62,000 nucleotides of DNA, taken from contig CM043971.1 in NCBI GenBank assembly GCA_014529385.2, positions 55,041,209 to 55,103,208 of the forward strand, read 5' to 3'. This document shows, piece by piece, positions 21,913 to 33,933 of this stretch (the stretch's first letter is position 1; every line of letters starts with the position of its first letter). The notes beneath the pieces were generated by a model. The model saw nothing but the letters and a program-made list of their open reading frames with translations. It did no database searches and was not told the DNA's origin. The position numbers were made by a program, and so were the translations under genes. The DNA comes from Adiantum capillus-veneris (lineage: Eukaryota; Streptophyta; Polypodiopsida; Polypodiales; Pteridaceae).

Positions 21913-22190
21913 TGTAACATTTAATGGCCTAGTAACTTGTGTGTAGTGGAAAATAGCATAGACATAGTGAGCATTTCATTAGAATAAATTCCTAATGAGC
22001 ATAGCAAGAGTGCTTGGATGGAGAGAGCAACAAAAAGCATAACACCTAGTTAGATAGGCATGAACAATACTTGAAAAGAGAGAGAAATTAAGCTATTGAC
22101 AACAATTGAGGACCGGATTTACATGGAGCCGGTCCCCCCTCCAAAAGGCTTTGTATTATAGGTTTCCCCCATCAAGGGAGACATTTTACA
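21913..22190 (-). repeat. Gypsy-A 5' LTR fragment of A-minus
   Basis: It matches 8511-8790 base for base with few changes. Only the last about 278 bp (in element sense) remain. It ends in TACA next to the primer-binding site. Confidence 0.88.
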
Positions 22191-22997
22191 GTCCAAGGAG
22201 AAGGGAGATTACAAAGGTAAAAACAAACTCTCTCCTGAAGAGCTGAAGCTTTTTGCAAGGACCATAAATATTTTAAGTGTGGGGAGCAAGGACCTGGCTA
22301 TCGTTCTTGCCCCAAGAGAAATGCCCGCAATGAGACTCCTAGAGCTTCCACCATCGAAGCTCCAAAAGAGGATGCTCATTGCAAAGGATCACCTCTCTCC
22401 TATGCTTGGATAGAGATAAGGGAGCATGATGCCTTCATCTTGTTTGACCCTGGCTCTACTCACAACTTCATATCAATGGAGTTGGCCACCAAGTTGGGCA
22501 TTCAAGCTTTTGAGATGGGATATATTGTAACAACCAACACCGCTTTCAAGGGACAACAAGCCTCCATTACTGCCTTGATTGGGAAGTTGAGGCTTCATGT
22601 CCAAAGCTAAGTCGACAAAGAAGACTTTTTCATCTCTCCTTTCCAACATGAGGATGCTATCCTAGGGGCACCATGCTTCAACAGCATGGCTGCCAGTATG
22701 AAGTTCCCTGAAAGGAGAATCTACTTCACCTACAGGGGAAAGAGCGTGTATAGAGATGCTAGTGAGTCTGGTCGTACTATACCACTTGTAAATCCTCTTG
22801 CTTTTGATAAATCAATGAAGAGCTCAATTTCTGCATACATGATTTTTGTCAAAGAGTCCCTAAAAGGTCCTAATGAATCATTAAATGTAAATGGTAGGAA
22901 TCAAGAAGAGTTAGACTTGTCTAATTTTCTAAAAGGATTCCAAGATGTGTTCATTGATGATATCCCTATGGACTTAACCTCCAAAACGAGGGGATGA
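22191..22997 (+). pseudogene. Gypsy-A gag end and protease (A3)
   Basis: The zinc knuckle near 22255-22310 is degraded (KCGEQGPGYRSC, with the histidine replaced by proline). The protease motif FDPGSTHNFIS is intact near 22443. A stop at about 22610 interrupts the domain, and the following frame 22686-22997 holds the conserved linker to reverse transcriptase. Confidence 0.85.
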
Positions 22998-23082
22998 TGA
23001 CCATCGAATTGAGCTCCTACCAGGAATATCACCGCCTAACAAGCCTCCTTATCGAGTTTCCAAATCTCAACAAGAGGAGATC

Positions 23083-24180
23083 ATGAGGCAAGTACAAGAA
23101 TTGGTAGACAAAGGGATAGTGAGGCCTAGCTCCTCTCCCTTTTGTTCTCCAGTCCTTTTAGTGCAAAAGAAAGATGGTACATACCATATGTGTGTGGACT
23201 ATGAAGCATTAAACCATATCACTGTCAAAAACAGATTTCACGTGCCTCGGGTAGAAGATCTGTTTGATAAGCTACAAGGCTCTACCTACTCTAGTAGGAT
23301 TGACCTTAAAATTTATCATCAAATAAGGATAGTGGATGAAGATATCCTTTCATACAACGTTTGGTCTTTATGAATATCTAGTCATGCCTTTTGGCTTGAC
23401 CAATGCATCTAATGGAGAACCCAATTGCAAATTCACTGGAGTGTTCTTTGATGATATCATCAGCTACTCCAAGGCCTTGGAGGAACACAAGTAACATCTC
23501 CAAGTGATTTTTCAGGCATTGAGGGAGAACAAGCTTTTAATCAACCAAAAGAAAAGCGAATTTTTCCTTCAAGAGATTCAACACTTAGGTCATATTATCT
23601 CTCAAGATGGTATCCATGTGGATCCATCGAAGTTAGAGGTAATAAAAGCATGGCCTAATTCAAGGAATCTACATGAGATAAGAAGCTTATTGGTATGTGT
23701 GCATACTATAGACGCTTCATAGAAAAATTCTCTCAAATATCAGACCATTACATGACTTAACCAAGAAGAACGTTAGGTATTCATGGACTGCTAAGAAGAA
23801 AAATGCTTTTGACAAGCTTAAAGAGAAGCTTACCTCCCAACTAGTCCATATGCTTTCGGATCTCTCAAAGATATTTGAGGTCCAATGTGATGCTTGTGGT
23901 GATTGCTTTGGAGCAGTATTGTTTCAAGAAGGGCATGCCATAGCATATGAGAGTTGAAGGCTCAATACCAATGAACGGGTCTTAGACATTTATGAGAAAG
24001 AGCTTTTAGATGTTCTACATGCCCTAGACATATGGAAGCACTATTTATTGGGGACTCCATTCATTTTATGAACAGACCATCAAAGTCTCAAGTACTTCAT
24101 GACGCAAAAAAAGATTTTTGACAAACAAATGAGGTGGGCAAATTATCTTTCACAATTTATATATTGCTCACATTGTTGGT
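23083..24180 (+). pseudogene. Gypsy-A reverse transcriptase and RNase H (A3)
   Basis: 23083-23373 encodes [23 protein letters not shown] and IDLK. After a small deletion and a frameshift, LTNA and FFDDI (near 23440) follow, then the thumb region at 23504-23722. RNase H remains near 23880-24180 (DACGDCFGAV) with stops. The catalytic box that A-minus has lost is kept here. Confidence 0.87.
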
Positions 24181-24218
24181 AATGCGGTGTCTATAGCAAT
24201 CACAATGATCTATCTTCT

Positions 24219-25531
24219 ATGATAGATGAGTATGCTACTGACCCTGACTTTAGAGACATAATGTCAGCCCTTGCTTTGGGGAAGAAAGAGGAACCATTCA
24301 CCTTGCAGGATGGTTATCTTCTCCATGGCAATAGGCTATGTGTTACCCACTCCCTCGTGAGAAAGTCATGTATGAATCCCATGCTCTTCCTTATATGCGG
24401 GGCATAGAGGTACCTTATATGCGGGGCATAGAGGTATTCAGCCTACTCTCCGAGGAGTAGAGACGTATTTCTATTGGCCTACCATAAAAGTGGACATACA
24501 AGAGTATGTTTCAAAATGTGTGGTATGCCAAAAGACCAAGTATGATAGAGGGAAGCAACCTGAATTACTCCAGCCATTGCCTATTCCAAATTCACTATGT
24601 GAGAGTATATCTATGGATTTTATCTTTGGATTACCCAAGTCTATCCATGGAAAAATGGGAATATGGACAATAGTCGACAGGTTTAGCAAGCAAGCACACT
24701 TTATTCTTGTCAAAAAGACTATTAAGGCACACCAAATGGCAACTCTCTTCATATCTCATATTTTCAAACACCATGGATTTCCAACATCCATCGTGTCAGA
24801 TAGAGATCCTAGAATGACCAATAATTTTTGGAAAGGTCTCTTTGAAAATTTAGGTACAAGATTAAATTTCTCTTCGGCCTATCACCCACAGACGGAAGGC
24901 CAAAGTGCGATAGCCAATCTTACGATACTCGATCTACTAAAAACTAATGTTACCAAAGTAAATCAACGCTCACAATGGGAAACGTACTTACGTAGAGTAT
25001 GTGTATAATAATAATGTCCATACTTCTACAAGAAAAGCACATTTTGAAATATTGAGGGAAGACCTAAAAGTCCCTAGCTACTTAAAGTACATGGGAAGAT
25101 CTTCGTTGCCGATGAGTATAGCCGTGACCTACAAGAATCTTTTCAAAATTAAGGAGGCTATATCCATCTCTCAACAAAGGCAAAAAGCTGCTGCTAATAA
25201 GCACAAAAGGGCCTTAACGTTTAAAGAAAATGATTGGGTCTTACTTAAGTTTCCCAAGGCTTGATTGAGGCAAACGACAGGCAAAAATCCTACGGGCCAT
25301 CAAAAGTATTATGCTAAAGTAGCAAAAAGATACTATGGTACTTTTCAAATCTTGAATCCAATCAATGAAATGGCTTATCAACTCAAGTTTCCCAACCATT
25401 GGCTCATACACAATGCTTTTCATGTGAGCCTACTTACAAAGGAGAGCCGCCAACACTTTGGGAGAATGAAATGGACTAAAAAGCAGACACACTTTGCGGT
25501 AGCTATGTCTCCCAAGCACCAAATGGATTAG
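24219..25531 (+). pseudogene. Gypsy-A integrase (A3)
   Basis: The best stretch is 24490-25008. It contains CVVCQKTKYDRGKQ, MDFIFGLPKS (first catalytic Asp), SDRDPRM (second Asp) and SAYHPQTEGQS, the region that carries the catalytic Glu. The C-terminal part, 25001-25531, contains GKNPTGHQKYYAK and a stop at 25262-25264. A 24-bp tandem duplication near 24390-24437 breaks the zinc-binding part. No chromodomain is visible; the end is lost in the junction to the LTR. Confidence 0.88.
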
Positions 25532-25573
25532 TCATCCATCTTGGAAAGATGTCGTAGGGTAAAAAGGGATCCT

Positions 25574-27247
25574 CGTGGGAACCCGACCCAAGGTTCAGGT
25601 GCTTGTTGTGCTTGATGACTAAGATGCTTGAGGTGCTTGTCGTGCTTGCTGACTAAGATGTTTGAGGTGCTTATCGTGCTTGATGACTAAGATGCTTGAA
25701 GTTCCTTTCGTGCTTGCTGACTAAGGTGCTTGTGTTCCAAAAGTCAACATACTTCCTAGAGTCATGAGGGGGTGAGCTAGACCCTAGAACATCAATGAAG
25801 GCTCTCATCACAACTCTCTTTTATTTTGTACATGTTTTCCCTAATCAAGGCATTTACCAGCTAGATCCTACATCAATGAAGGCTCTCACCACAACTCTCT
25901 TTTGATATGCACACGCTTGCCCTAAACAGGTTTCTACACCACACCCACACAAGCAACACTAAATGATCTTGGACACTGCCCCATAAGAGCTGGTATGATG
26001 ACCAGTGTAGAGAGCTATACAGGTGAGGTCTTTGAGAGAACCTAAAACAATTGAGGATCATCACCCCTCTTCAAAAGTTGTTGTTCTAGGAGGCCCAAGG
26101 GCTACTACTGTTCCACCTATGCATGAGTTGGTGCTGACTCATATTACATAGGCATGTAGAGTGGTGATTGTTGAGCCCTAAAGCTAGCGGGATGAGAGAG
26201 AACACACACACACACACACAAGGTAAGGCAAGCCTCAAGAGGAAGCAAGGACACATGTCAAGCCCCTACCCATGTTACCCTCAAGATGTGCCTGAATCCT
26301 ATTGGATAGCCTCCCATGGGGTCCAATGATAATTTAGTTGATTTAATTAATTGATTTTGCATTTATCAAGTCCTCTCTCTCAAAGGGGAAAGGGGGGCAC
26401 TTGTCGCAAGACTACCCTTGTTGCTTGATATGCCTCTTGTATGTGATTGGCTAGGCTTGGAGGGGTCCAATGAGTTTCAAGCATGGCTACAAGAGGGGGG
26501 GTCGACCAAAGCAAGAAGGGGGGTTGCTTGGGGGGTATACTCTCCCACACAAACTCACATACACTCTCATTGTGTGAAGTGCAAAGTGCAAGAGCTCCAT
26601 CTCCTTCTCCAAGCTAGTAGAGAAGTTGAGAGCCTACACCAACACTCTTGGCTATGGAATGCAAACCCAACCAAGAGCCATGCTTCAATGCTTAAGCTTT
26701 CCATCTTCTCCGTCTTCATTACTATGCTATTATGTATGCTCACAAGAAGAGTGATGATAAGTGAGGAACTACTTCTTTCTCCTATGTAATGTTTCTTCTT
26801 CCTCTTCCCTACCCTCATTCCCCGCTAGCTCTCTCCACCTTCGAGGTGTTTGAGGCCTTGGGACTAAGGCTTGGGATAGTTAATTCTTTTTACAAAGTTA
26901 ATGTGATGCTCGTGATGCATGAAGCTTTCCATCTTCATTGCATTACCTAGGTCACAAGGAACACAAAGATTGTATTGTACAAAGTCTCTCTTAATGGGAG
27001 AATCTATAATACAAATTCCTATTGGAAGGGGTCCGGACTGGCTCCACATAAATCCGGTCCTCAACTGTTGTCAAGTTTTCTAAACTCTCTCTCTTGCAAA
27101 ATTATTGTTCATGCCAAGTTAATTAAGTACTATTTTTATGTTGCTACCATCAAGTTCACCCTCTATGTTCTCAAAGTAACCTCACAAAAGTGCTCTCTTT
27201 AATTCTCCTTCCGCTATTCTCAAAGTTCATAGGCCATTTCCATTACA
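25574..27247 (+). repeat. Gypsy-A 3' LTR of A3, 5' edge missing
   Basis: It matches the A4 LTR (54920-56092), and the last part matches A1 (1-520). It ends TTTCCATTACA at 27247. It lacks the TGTCAT start. Close to its left edge are four 34-bp units. Confidence 0.82.
25596..25731 (+). repeat. Four 34-bp tandem units in the A3 LTR
   Basis: Units at 25596, 25630, 25664 and 25698 share GTGCTTGNTGACTAAG with small differences. A4 has related but rearranged units from about 54920. They are directly adjacent with no spacers, so they are a minisatellite and not a CRISPR array. Confidence 0.88.
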
Positions 27248-28566
27248 ACATATCTTCCTTGCAAACACATGTACTTTGTGTATTTTCATGTCCTTAGATT
27301 GGACTCTATAGCTCATGAGTTTGTGCATCAGGCCGCACTAACAAAAGTGGAGTTGTTTCAGGGATTAGGTGGGGCAGAGTTTCAGTATAGCATGGACTTT
27401 ACGAGCTAAGGTTTATAGCCTTCTATGGATTGGCCATTTTTTTAGAGTCCCTACAAAAGGGTGCCTGGAGTTTTGATAGATTATCTTAATCAAGCATGAA
27501 TTTATATTGCAGCAACGATCACCTTGATGCATTGGAGTTTTCACTCCTCTATGGATTGACCATTTTGTTGGGCTGCTTGCACTTGACATTATGGCAAGGG
27601 TTAATGTATGGATTTCCTCCATACAATGTTTTACATGCTTGTGACAAGTCTTTACTTATCAAGCACTAAATAGTGTTGTATACTATTGCGGAATGATACA
27701 TGGCTCTTAGTTTAAATAATATGTTTGTAGCAGCTACATTCTATGAAGCACCAATTAGGGTAAGTAATGGTGTTTAGTGCACAAAAGTGGATCCAATGCA
27801 ACGTCACTCTTTCTCTTTATACATTCATAATCAAGGGGGACTATGATATAAAGGTGGTGTAATGTCATCAAATTTAAATTTTGACAAGTTTAACTTACTC
27901 AAAAATGATTAAAAATAATTTTGACCATTTAAAGATTTTAAAGTGATCAAAATGAAAATTTGATGTTAAACAAGTAGTTTTCTCTTTCTAGCTTAGAGAG
28001 AGAAAATGCTATATTTGATTTAAAACAGATAACGAAGTAAACATGAATGAGAAATTTAGGGCTAAACTGAGAAAGAAGCCTTAAAACATTAACAAGCCGG
28101 TTATATTTGTCTAGAATCTCGCGTGCAGAAGGATATCAAAAGATTAAGGGATGTCCATTATGATGTGAAAATTTATTTAATGAGCCTGCATAATTTTATG
28201 GGATCAAATCAGGTTCAAAGTGACTTCAGAACCTCATTCCAATACCTTAGGAACACTACAAAATCTGCACAGGAATGCCAACTAAAAGGGAGGTATGGGA
28301 TAGCTTGAAAATGGCTAAAACACGCAAGGTCCAAAAGTGGTTGAACTGTAGAATTAAGGAGACTTAGTGAAAATATCTCATGAGAGAGAGAGAGCCGATC
28401 TCGAAAGACGGGCCACTACTTGGACCAGAAACGACGAAATCTATAACTTTCGGGTTGAACACCTTTAGAATAGACAAGGGAAGAGAGTGAAAAATGAGAA
28501 TTATTGTTGCATAAGAGGCTAATTGAAGCCTACAAGTCGAAGATTCTCCCTCTCAAAAGGGCCCAC

Positions 28567-28628
<62 letters not shown>

Positions 28629-30267
28629 AATCTTCATAGCTACTCAATATTTTAGGAGAAGATGGAAAAAATAGAGCTTTTAATTCTCATTTTGTGAAGT
28701 TCTAAGCCATAGAGCGGGATAATTACCTAAGAGCTCGACATAGTTGTAATTATCTATTTGGAGAGTCCTTTCAAGGGGTGTTTGGCCTCAAGAAATTTGG
28801 CCCTCTGCGTCGTGTCAATGAATTATCCTTTCAAGGGGGGATTGGCCTCGTGAAATCTGGCCCTCTACGTTTTGTCAATGTTAATTTTCGCTCATCTTGA
28901 ATATCTTTCTCATCATTAAATTGATTATTTGGGTGTCAGTTACCAGATGAATCAATTGCAAGTTTCAATTTTGTTACAAGTGGTATTGCTAAGAAGAAGA
29001 CAAAATATCTAGAAGTGTACCATGGCTAATAAGATCCCCATGCCTATAAACCATGTAAATCGGAGCCTCCATTGTCTACCTTTCTCGTCTCCTCCTCCTT
29101 TTCTTTGCTTCCCTCCTACCTTTAATCTCTTATTGCATATATGCCAAATGTGGAGTCTCATGTCTACCTTGGATACATGTCTATGCTTTGGACCTTCACT
29201 AAGTGTTACATCTGGTTTCTAATGTCTTTCTCTGCCATAAACAAAGCAGCTTTGCTCTGAGAAAGGCCCCACCATGTATCATAGGTACCGAGATAAATTG
29301 AGGAGAAATTTTCACAATAGGTGTGTGAAGTATTAACCCAAAAAATGGGAGTGTGCTCACCATGGACGGAGCTCCAACCTCACTCAATAGAACACCAAGA
29401 CTTTTACCAATGTCGGAACATATGTGACAGAAGCTTTGCTAATAAACCTCTATAAATAAAAATGTGACCATAGTTGGGATTAAAAATATCGTTCAGTTGA
29501 ACCGACATGATAGGTACATGTATTTCAGGTGACTTCCCCCATTAGTAAATCTACTAGCACTCTAATTATGACAGCAAGACCCTTGGCCAAGCTAGTAAGA
29601 TCCATCATACCTCCATATATACAAATATAAAAAATCTCTATCATAGGCTTGGCTAGCATGATTTGATGTCTCAATCTAAACTCTGATGCAAACTCTCCCC
29701 CGCAAAACAACATTAACAAGTAGTCCTTCAGTTGTCTACAAGACGCCTTGTAAATCACCACCCTGCATACCAAGCAACGGTTCTCAATTGAAGCCACCAA
29801 CATCTGAATGAAGCAAAAAAAAAAGCCTGACATGACGAAACCATCAGTATACATGATGAAAGCATTCGCACAGGCAATTGAAAACCGCTGCAATGTCGAA
29901 GGTGTCGGATGTCGACGGTGAATCACAATGAACAGCAAAAAATTCTAATACAAGAACCATTGTGTATTGATGACCACTATCCTCAATTACATGTAGCATA
30001 AACCTTCAAACACTTAAAACAAGGTCAGGCTCAATAAACATTCGAGCACAATATACATAGCAGGTCTCAAAAAGCAAACATTGCAGCTTGATCAAAATAA
30101 TAATAATCGTATCAATAGTCGAAGTGCCTATCCACCTGGGGAAATTCAAAATTCCCATTGCTGTTGCACACAAGAGAATTCTAGCCGGCAACTAATAAAG
30201 GCAGACACATAAGACTGGCAGCAAGTCGTGCTTTCCTCAAAGACTAGCTTCTCCATAAGAGCACAAC
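27248..30267. other. Intergenic stretch downstream of the PRP6 gene
   Basis: No convincing gene. A compound (CT)n(CA)n microsatellite lies at 28573-28628. A 137-residue open frame on the minus strand (29525-29938) matches nothing I recognise and has no supporting context, so I do not call it a gene. Confidence 0.5.
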
Positions 30268-30453
30268 AAGAAACAAGCAAAGTCACAGCCTTATCAACTG
30301 ACAGTCAGTGTTTCCATACTTATTCAAGCATGCCCAGCCACATTCTCTTCCTTCCCCAGCAAGAAACAAGCAAAGTCACAGCCTTATCAACTGAGAGTCA
30401 GTGCCTCCATACTTATTCAAGCATGCCCAGCCACATTCTCTTCCTTCCCCAGC
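30268..30453. repeat. 93-bp tandem duplication over the end of the PRP6 gene
   Basis: Copies at 30268-30360 and 30361-30453 differ at about three positions. The second copy holds the last twelve codons and stop of the PRP6 gene plus 56 bp of 3' flank. The first lies entirely downstream of the stop. The protein is not altered. Confidence 0.9.
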
Positions 30454-33400
30454 ACAACTACCACCTTCTTCAGAATAGCCTCAAGAGGAAGATGGGCATT
30501 CTCCACAGCCTTGGCAACGGCGATCCAGCGCTCCCCATACCTGGGCTCGGCAGCTACACATCTCTTCAACACACCTTGCTGCAGATCTTCAGTCCCATAC
30601 TGCAATTCAAACTTAAACCTAAGAGCCCAGAAATCTCCTACATCAGGAGCAAGCGTTACTGCTCGTTCTAGCCATGTTCTCGCCTTATCAACCTTCCTGT
30701 CGTGCCAGAAAAGCCTAGCGACTGAGGCAATGACATATGCGTCGTTATCACATTTCGTCAATGCATCTACGCTTTTTGTCTTTCTTTGTGGTCTTGGAGC
30801 CATCTCGATTGCTGCAGCCCATAGTTGTCCACTCTTTGGACATTCTTGTAAAGCCTTTGCCATCAAGAGCTCTGCTTCCTTCTTATTTCCACCTCTAGCC
30901 TCTGCACGAATGGCCGCTAGCCATAATTCAGCATTTTGAGGATTCTTTAGCCTTGCCTTGGTCAGCACAGCCCTTGCCTTAATGAGCCCACCAACCCTCT
31001 CCTCAAGATGTGCAGCACATAGCCACAAAGGGATACTATTTGGACAGCTTTTCAGTGCTCTTTGATAAACTTCTCGAGCAGCCTCTGCATTACCCTGCCG
31101 ATCCTCTAACTGTCCAAGCATCAACCACAACTTGAAGAAGTTAGGAAACTTGCTGATACCTTCTTCCAAGAGCTGTTTCTCCTCCTCCACATTGCCCAGC
31201 TCTCGCTCTACGATGGCAGACTTCATCCACACGCGTTCTGTTCCACCACTTTGTCTTGCTTTCGCCAGCAGAGCTTTAGCCCTCTCTGGTTCATTATTTT
31301 CAAACTCCAGCTTAAACGCTGCAAGAATGATCTCCTCAGAGTTTGGCACTGCCGCAAAGGCTTCCCGTAAGATCCCTCTGGCTGCTTGAACTTCCCCAGC
31401 CAGCCACTTCTCTTTTGCTCCCATGAGCCACAACACTTCTGCTTGAGGACAATATGTCACTGCTCTTCGCAGCAAACTATCCAATGACTCCCTTGTCCCA
31501 TGACTTTTCTCAAGCTGGGCAGCTTTTAGCCATACACTCTTTTTGCCTTTAAATACTGAAAGTGCATGCGCGTAAATTGCTCTTGCAGTCTCAATCGATC
31601 CCCTCTTTTTACATTCATCTGCATCAGCAACCCATGTACGTTTGCGGTCTTCTTCCTCCACACCTATTCCAATAGTAGTCCTTATAATAGCCTGGCATGT
31701 AGCAACAGAACCAGCTCTTTCAGCTGCCTCTGCCTCTTTCATCCATGCTTCTCGGTCTATGTCAACACCCTCCCTCTGCAAAGATCTGATTGCCCTCTCT
31801 ATAACTTTGGACACCATTTCGATGTTTCCATTTGCCTCCTCAAGCTTGGCTCCAGTAATCCAAATAGCAGGCTCAGTAGGAAGCATTTCTCGAGCCCTAT
31901 TTAAAACTTTCTTGGCTTGATCGTAAGATTCCAGTCGAGCAAGAGCTAGCCAAAGCTCCACATGCAGGGGGCAGCACTCAGTGGCACGAGCGAGTAACAC
32001 TCTTGCATCATCCTCATTCGCTAGTTCAACAACGGCTTTCCACAACCTTACAGAATCTGGAATGTGCTCAAGTGCTTTCCTTAAAACCCTACTTTTTTTG
32101 ACATCATCATCCTCAAGCTTAGCCGCCTGCATCCAAAGCTTGACAGAATTAGGGATTGCTTTAACTCCCCTGGCCAAAACGGCCTTCGCTTGATCGGCTG
32201 AAGCTAAGCGGCAAGCCTCCAGCCAGACGTCTTCATTTTTGGGGCATTCTTCACATCCTGTCTCAATGAAATTTCTTGCAGCCTGATGTTTTCCTGCAAC
32301 CTCCTCCAGCCTCGCTGCTGCAATCCATCCTGGTGCATGTTTCGGGTTTGTCTGAATCACAGATTTCAACAGAAGTCTAGCCTTTTTTATATCTGAAATC
32401 TCAGCATCACTTGTGATCTTCATACTCTTCAAATCTGTGAGATAGCCTTTAGGGTCAACAACTGTAAGACCACTAACTGAGTCAGAAAGCTTGTCGAGTT
32501 TTAAAGAAAGCACCGTCTCTCTTCCTTGCCCAACAGCTGTCAGATCAGTAACAGGAGTTTGGGCCCAAGGAGTTTCAGCACCACCAGCTGCCCTGCTTTT
32601 CGGGTCCAGTGCTGACACATGTTCCTTTTCTTGCTTAGCCTTCTCAAGTAGAGTGTCAGGGACAGGTATATAGCTTTCAAACCTCTTCTTCTTATTGCGA
32701 AGAGAATAGTCTCCAATCTCTGGAATGCTATCCCATTCTTCTGCACTCATGGTGGACAGCTTTCTCTTTAAATTTGCAAACTGCTCTGTAATTTTCGGGT
32801 TTGAAGCTCTGTACTTCTCAATCTCTTTCTTCAAGCGCTCTTCTCTGCGGTCCTTTCTTCTCGAGTCCATCCTCCTGTCAATACCCTCCCAAATCTCATC
32901 TGCTTCCTTATCATCCTCATCATATTCAGCAGTGGCAAACAAACCCACATCATTCCCCTCAAACTCATCAAACTTCTGGTTTTCATCATAACCCTTATCC
33001 TCTGCCTCCTCCTCATCTTCTTCATCACCTGCAGAATCCTTACCACGCCCACGGCCAGCGCCACCTGAAGACGCAGCGGCACCCCCAATAGTAGTGGCCG
33101 ATCTATCCGGCAGATCAGGGGCAGCACGGGCAGGCCCAATATCAGATCGAGTAGTGAAACCCGTTGCACCTCTCCCAAGACCAGCAACATAATTTGGGGG
33201 AGGTTTTGTGTTGAGGAAATCGAGCTTTGAGCGTGGAAGTACAGGAGCTTGCATGCCTCCGACGACAGGAAGAAGAAGAGAAATATTCATCTCAGGGAGG
33301 ATTCCATAGCCTGCGAGTGTGTGGGAATCTTCACTAAGACATTTGGTGCCAACAAAGAGCTTCTGTGCGCTGACGGGAATCCCTTCTCTCTCTTCCACCG

Positions 33401-33491
33401 CATACTTGAGGGTTTGCACACTTGAAGAGTTTCCCTCGGGTAGATATATACTCAGGGTTTTGCCTGCAACAGACTTCACGAACACCTGCAT
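30417..33491 (-). CDS. STA1: PRP6/STA1-like U4/U6.U5 tri-snRNP splicing factor
   Basis: One uninterrupted frame of 1024 residues, close to the plant STA1 length of about 1030. Residues 1-80 are ubiquitin-like ([15 protein letters not shown], with GG near 79). Residues 88-130 carry the PRP1 N-terminal motif ([19 protein letters not shown]). An acidic stretch follows (about 153-170), then the conserved [12 protein letters not shown] block. From about 365 to 1000 a series of HAT/TPR helical repeats follows ([45 protein letters not shown]). PRP6 proteins bridge U5 to U4/U6 in the nuclear spliceosome. The ATG at 33489-33491 begins the ubiquitin-like domain, which supports this start. The plant orthologue is also intronless, so the lack of introns does not by itself mean retroposition. 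No defect is seen. Confidence 0.96.
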   Translation of the reverse strand: MQVFVKSVAGKTLSIYLPEGNSSSVQTLKYAVEEREGIPVSAQKLFVGTKCLSEDSHTLAGYGILPEMNISLLLPVVGGMQAPVLPRSKLDFLNTKPPPNYVAGLGRGATGFTTRSDIGPARAAPDLPDRSATTIGGAAASSGGAGRGRGKDSAGDEEDEEEAEDKGYDENQKFDEFEGNDVGLFATAEYDEDDKEADEIWEGIDRRMDSRRKDRREERLKKEIEKYRASNPKITEQFANLKRKLSTMSAEEWDSIPEIGDYSLRNKKKRFESYIPVPDTLLEKAKQEKEHVSALDPKSRAAGGAETPWAQTPVTDLTAVGQGRETVLSLKLDKLSDSVSGLTVVDPKGYLTDLKSMKITSDAEISDIKKARLLLKSVIQTNPKHAPGWIAAARLEEVAGKHQAARNFIETGCEECPKNEDVWLEACRLASADQAKAVLARGVKAIPNSVKLWMQAAKLEDDDVKKSRVLRKALEHIPDSVRLWKAVVELANEDDARVLLARATECCPLHVELWLALARLESYDQAKKVLNRAREMLPTEPAIWITGAKLEEANGNIEMVSKVIERAIRSLQREGVDIDREAWMKEAEAAERAGSVATCQAIIRTTIGIGVEEEDRKRTWVADADECKKRGSIETARAIYAHALSVFKGKKSVWLKAAQLEKSHGTRESLDSLLRRAVTYCPQAEVLWLMGAKEKWLAGEVQAARGILREAFAAVPNSEEIILAAFKLEFENNEPERAKALLAKARQSGGTERVWMKSAIVERELGNVEEEKQLLEEGISKFPNFFKLWLMLGQLEDRQGNAEAAREVYQRALKSCPNSIPLWLCAAHLEERVGGLIKARAVLTKARLKNPQNAELWLAAIRAEARGGNKKEAELLMAKALQECPKSGQLWAAAIEMAPRPQRKTKSVDALTKCDNDAYVIASVARLFWHDRKVDKARTWLERAVTLAPDVGDFWALRFKFELQYGTEDLQQGVLKRCVAAEPRYGERWIAVAKAVENAHLPLEAILKKVVVVLGKEENVAGHA

Positions 33492-33595
33492 CGCGCCTCC
33501 CGCCAGCCCCTTCTCGCTAGTTGGGCGTTGCTATTACATAACTTGTTGCCCTTGGCAACAAAAGCACTCTATACAGGATCCCTCTTTTAAGGCTG

Positions 33596-33933
33596 GTGTC
33601 ACACTAGGACGGGCAAACGTTGGCCATGCTTAGGTGGCAAGCAACGATTCGCTTTCCAAAAAGTGAAACATGGCCTTGCGTGAGTGTCAGAGGGGCGGCC
33701 TCAACCCCCGGCCAACTTCGCAAACTGGGAGGCCATCTGCAAAAGTGATGGCGGGAGTGCTCGCGAGACAGGTTTCGGACTCTACAGGTCAGCGTGATAG
33801 CCGGGGAGCTTTCCACTTGGCCAGTGCCAATTCCCTGCTGAGATGCATGCAAATTTGTTGGGTGACCTAGTGTGACACCTCTTGTGTGTCCACACTCACA
33901 AATTGCAAGTTGCCGGGTGTCCCAATGTGACAC
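33596..33933. mobile_element. Candidate MITE (338 bp, terminal inverted repeats)
   Basis: The left end GTGTCACACTAGGAC and the right end, read in reverse, GTGTCACATTGGGAC form imperfect terminal inverted repeats. A further inner copy of the motif lies at 33867-33883. No transposase is encoded and no clear target duplication is seen. It lies 105 bp upstream of the PRP6 start codon, so it may sit in the promoter. Confidence 0.45.

Larger units (their letters stand above)
16985..22190 (-). mobile_element. Gypsy-A copy A-minus, 3'-truncated chromovirus
   Basis: This is the best-preserved Gypsy-A copy. On the minus strand it runs LTR fragment (22190-21913), primer-binding site, gag, protease, reverse transcriptase, RNase H, integrase and chromodomain. 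It ends near 16985 without a 3' LTR. The 5' LTR is cut at 22190, where copy A3 starts in the opposite direction. Stops, a frameshift inside gag and a deletion of the catalytic part of reverse transcriptase make it inactive. Confidence 0.92.
22191..27247 (+). mobile_element. Gypsy-A copy A3, 5'-truncated
   Basis: The copy starts abruptly inside the end of gag, head to head with A-minus. It runs through protease, reverse transcriptase, RNase H and integrase into a 3' LTR. The junction from the internal region to the LTR (about 25573) lacks the polypurine tract and the first few hundred bases of the LTR. Coding parts have frameshifts and stops throughout. Confidence 0.9.

Noticed and set aside
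25596-25731. CRISPR-like direct repeats
   Set aside because: The 34-bp units are directly adjacent with no unique spacers, and lie in a plant retroelement LTR.
29525-29938. 137-residue minus-strand gene
   Set aside because: No recognisable domain, no neighbours or signals; could be chance.
30511-33190. Antisense open frames over the PRP6 gene
   Set aside because: They are shadows of the strongly supported minus-strand coding frame.
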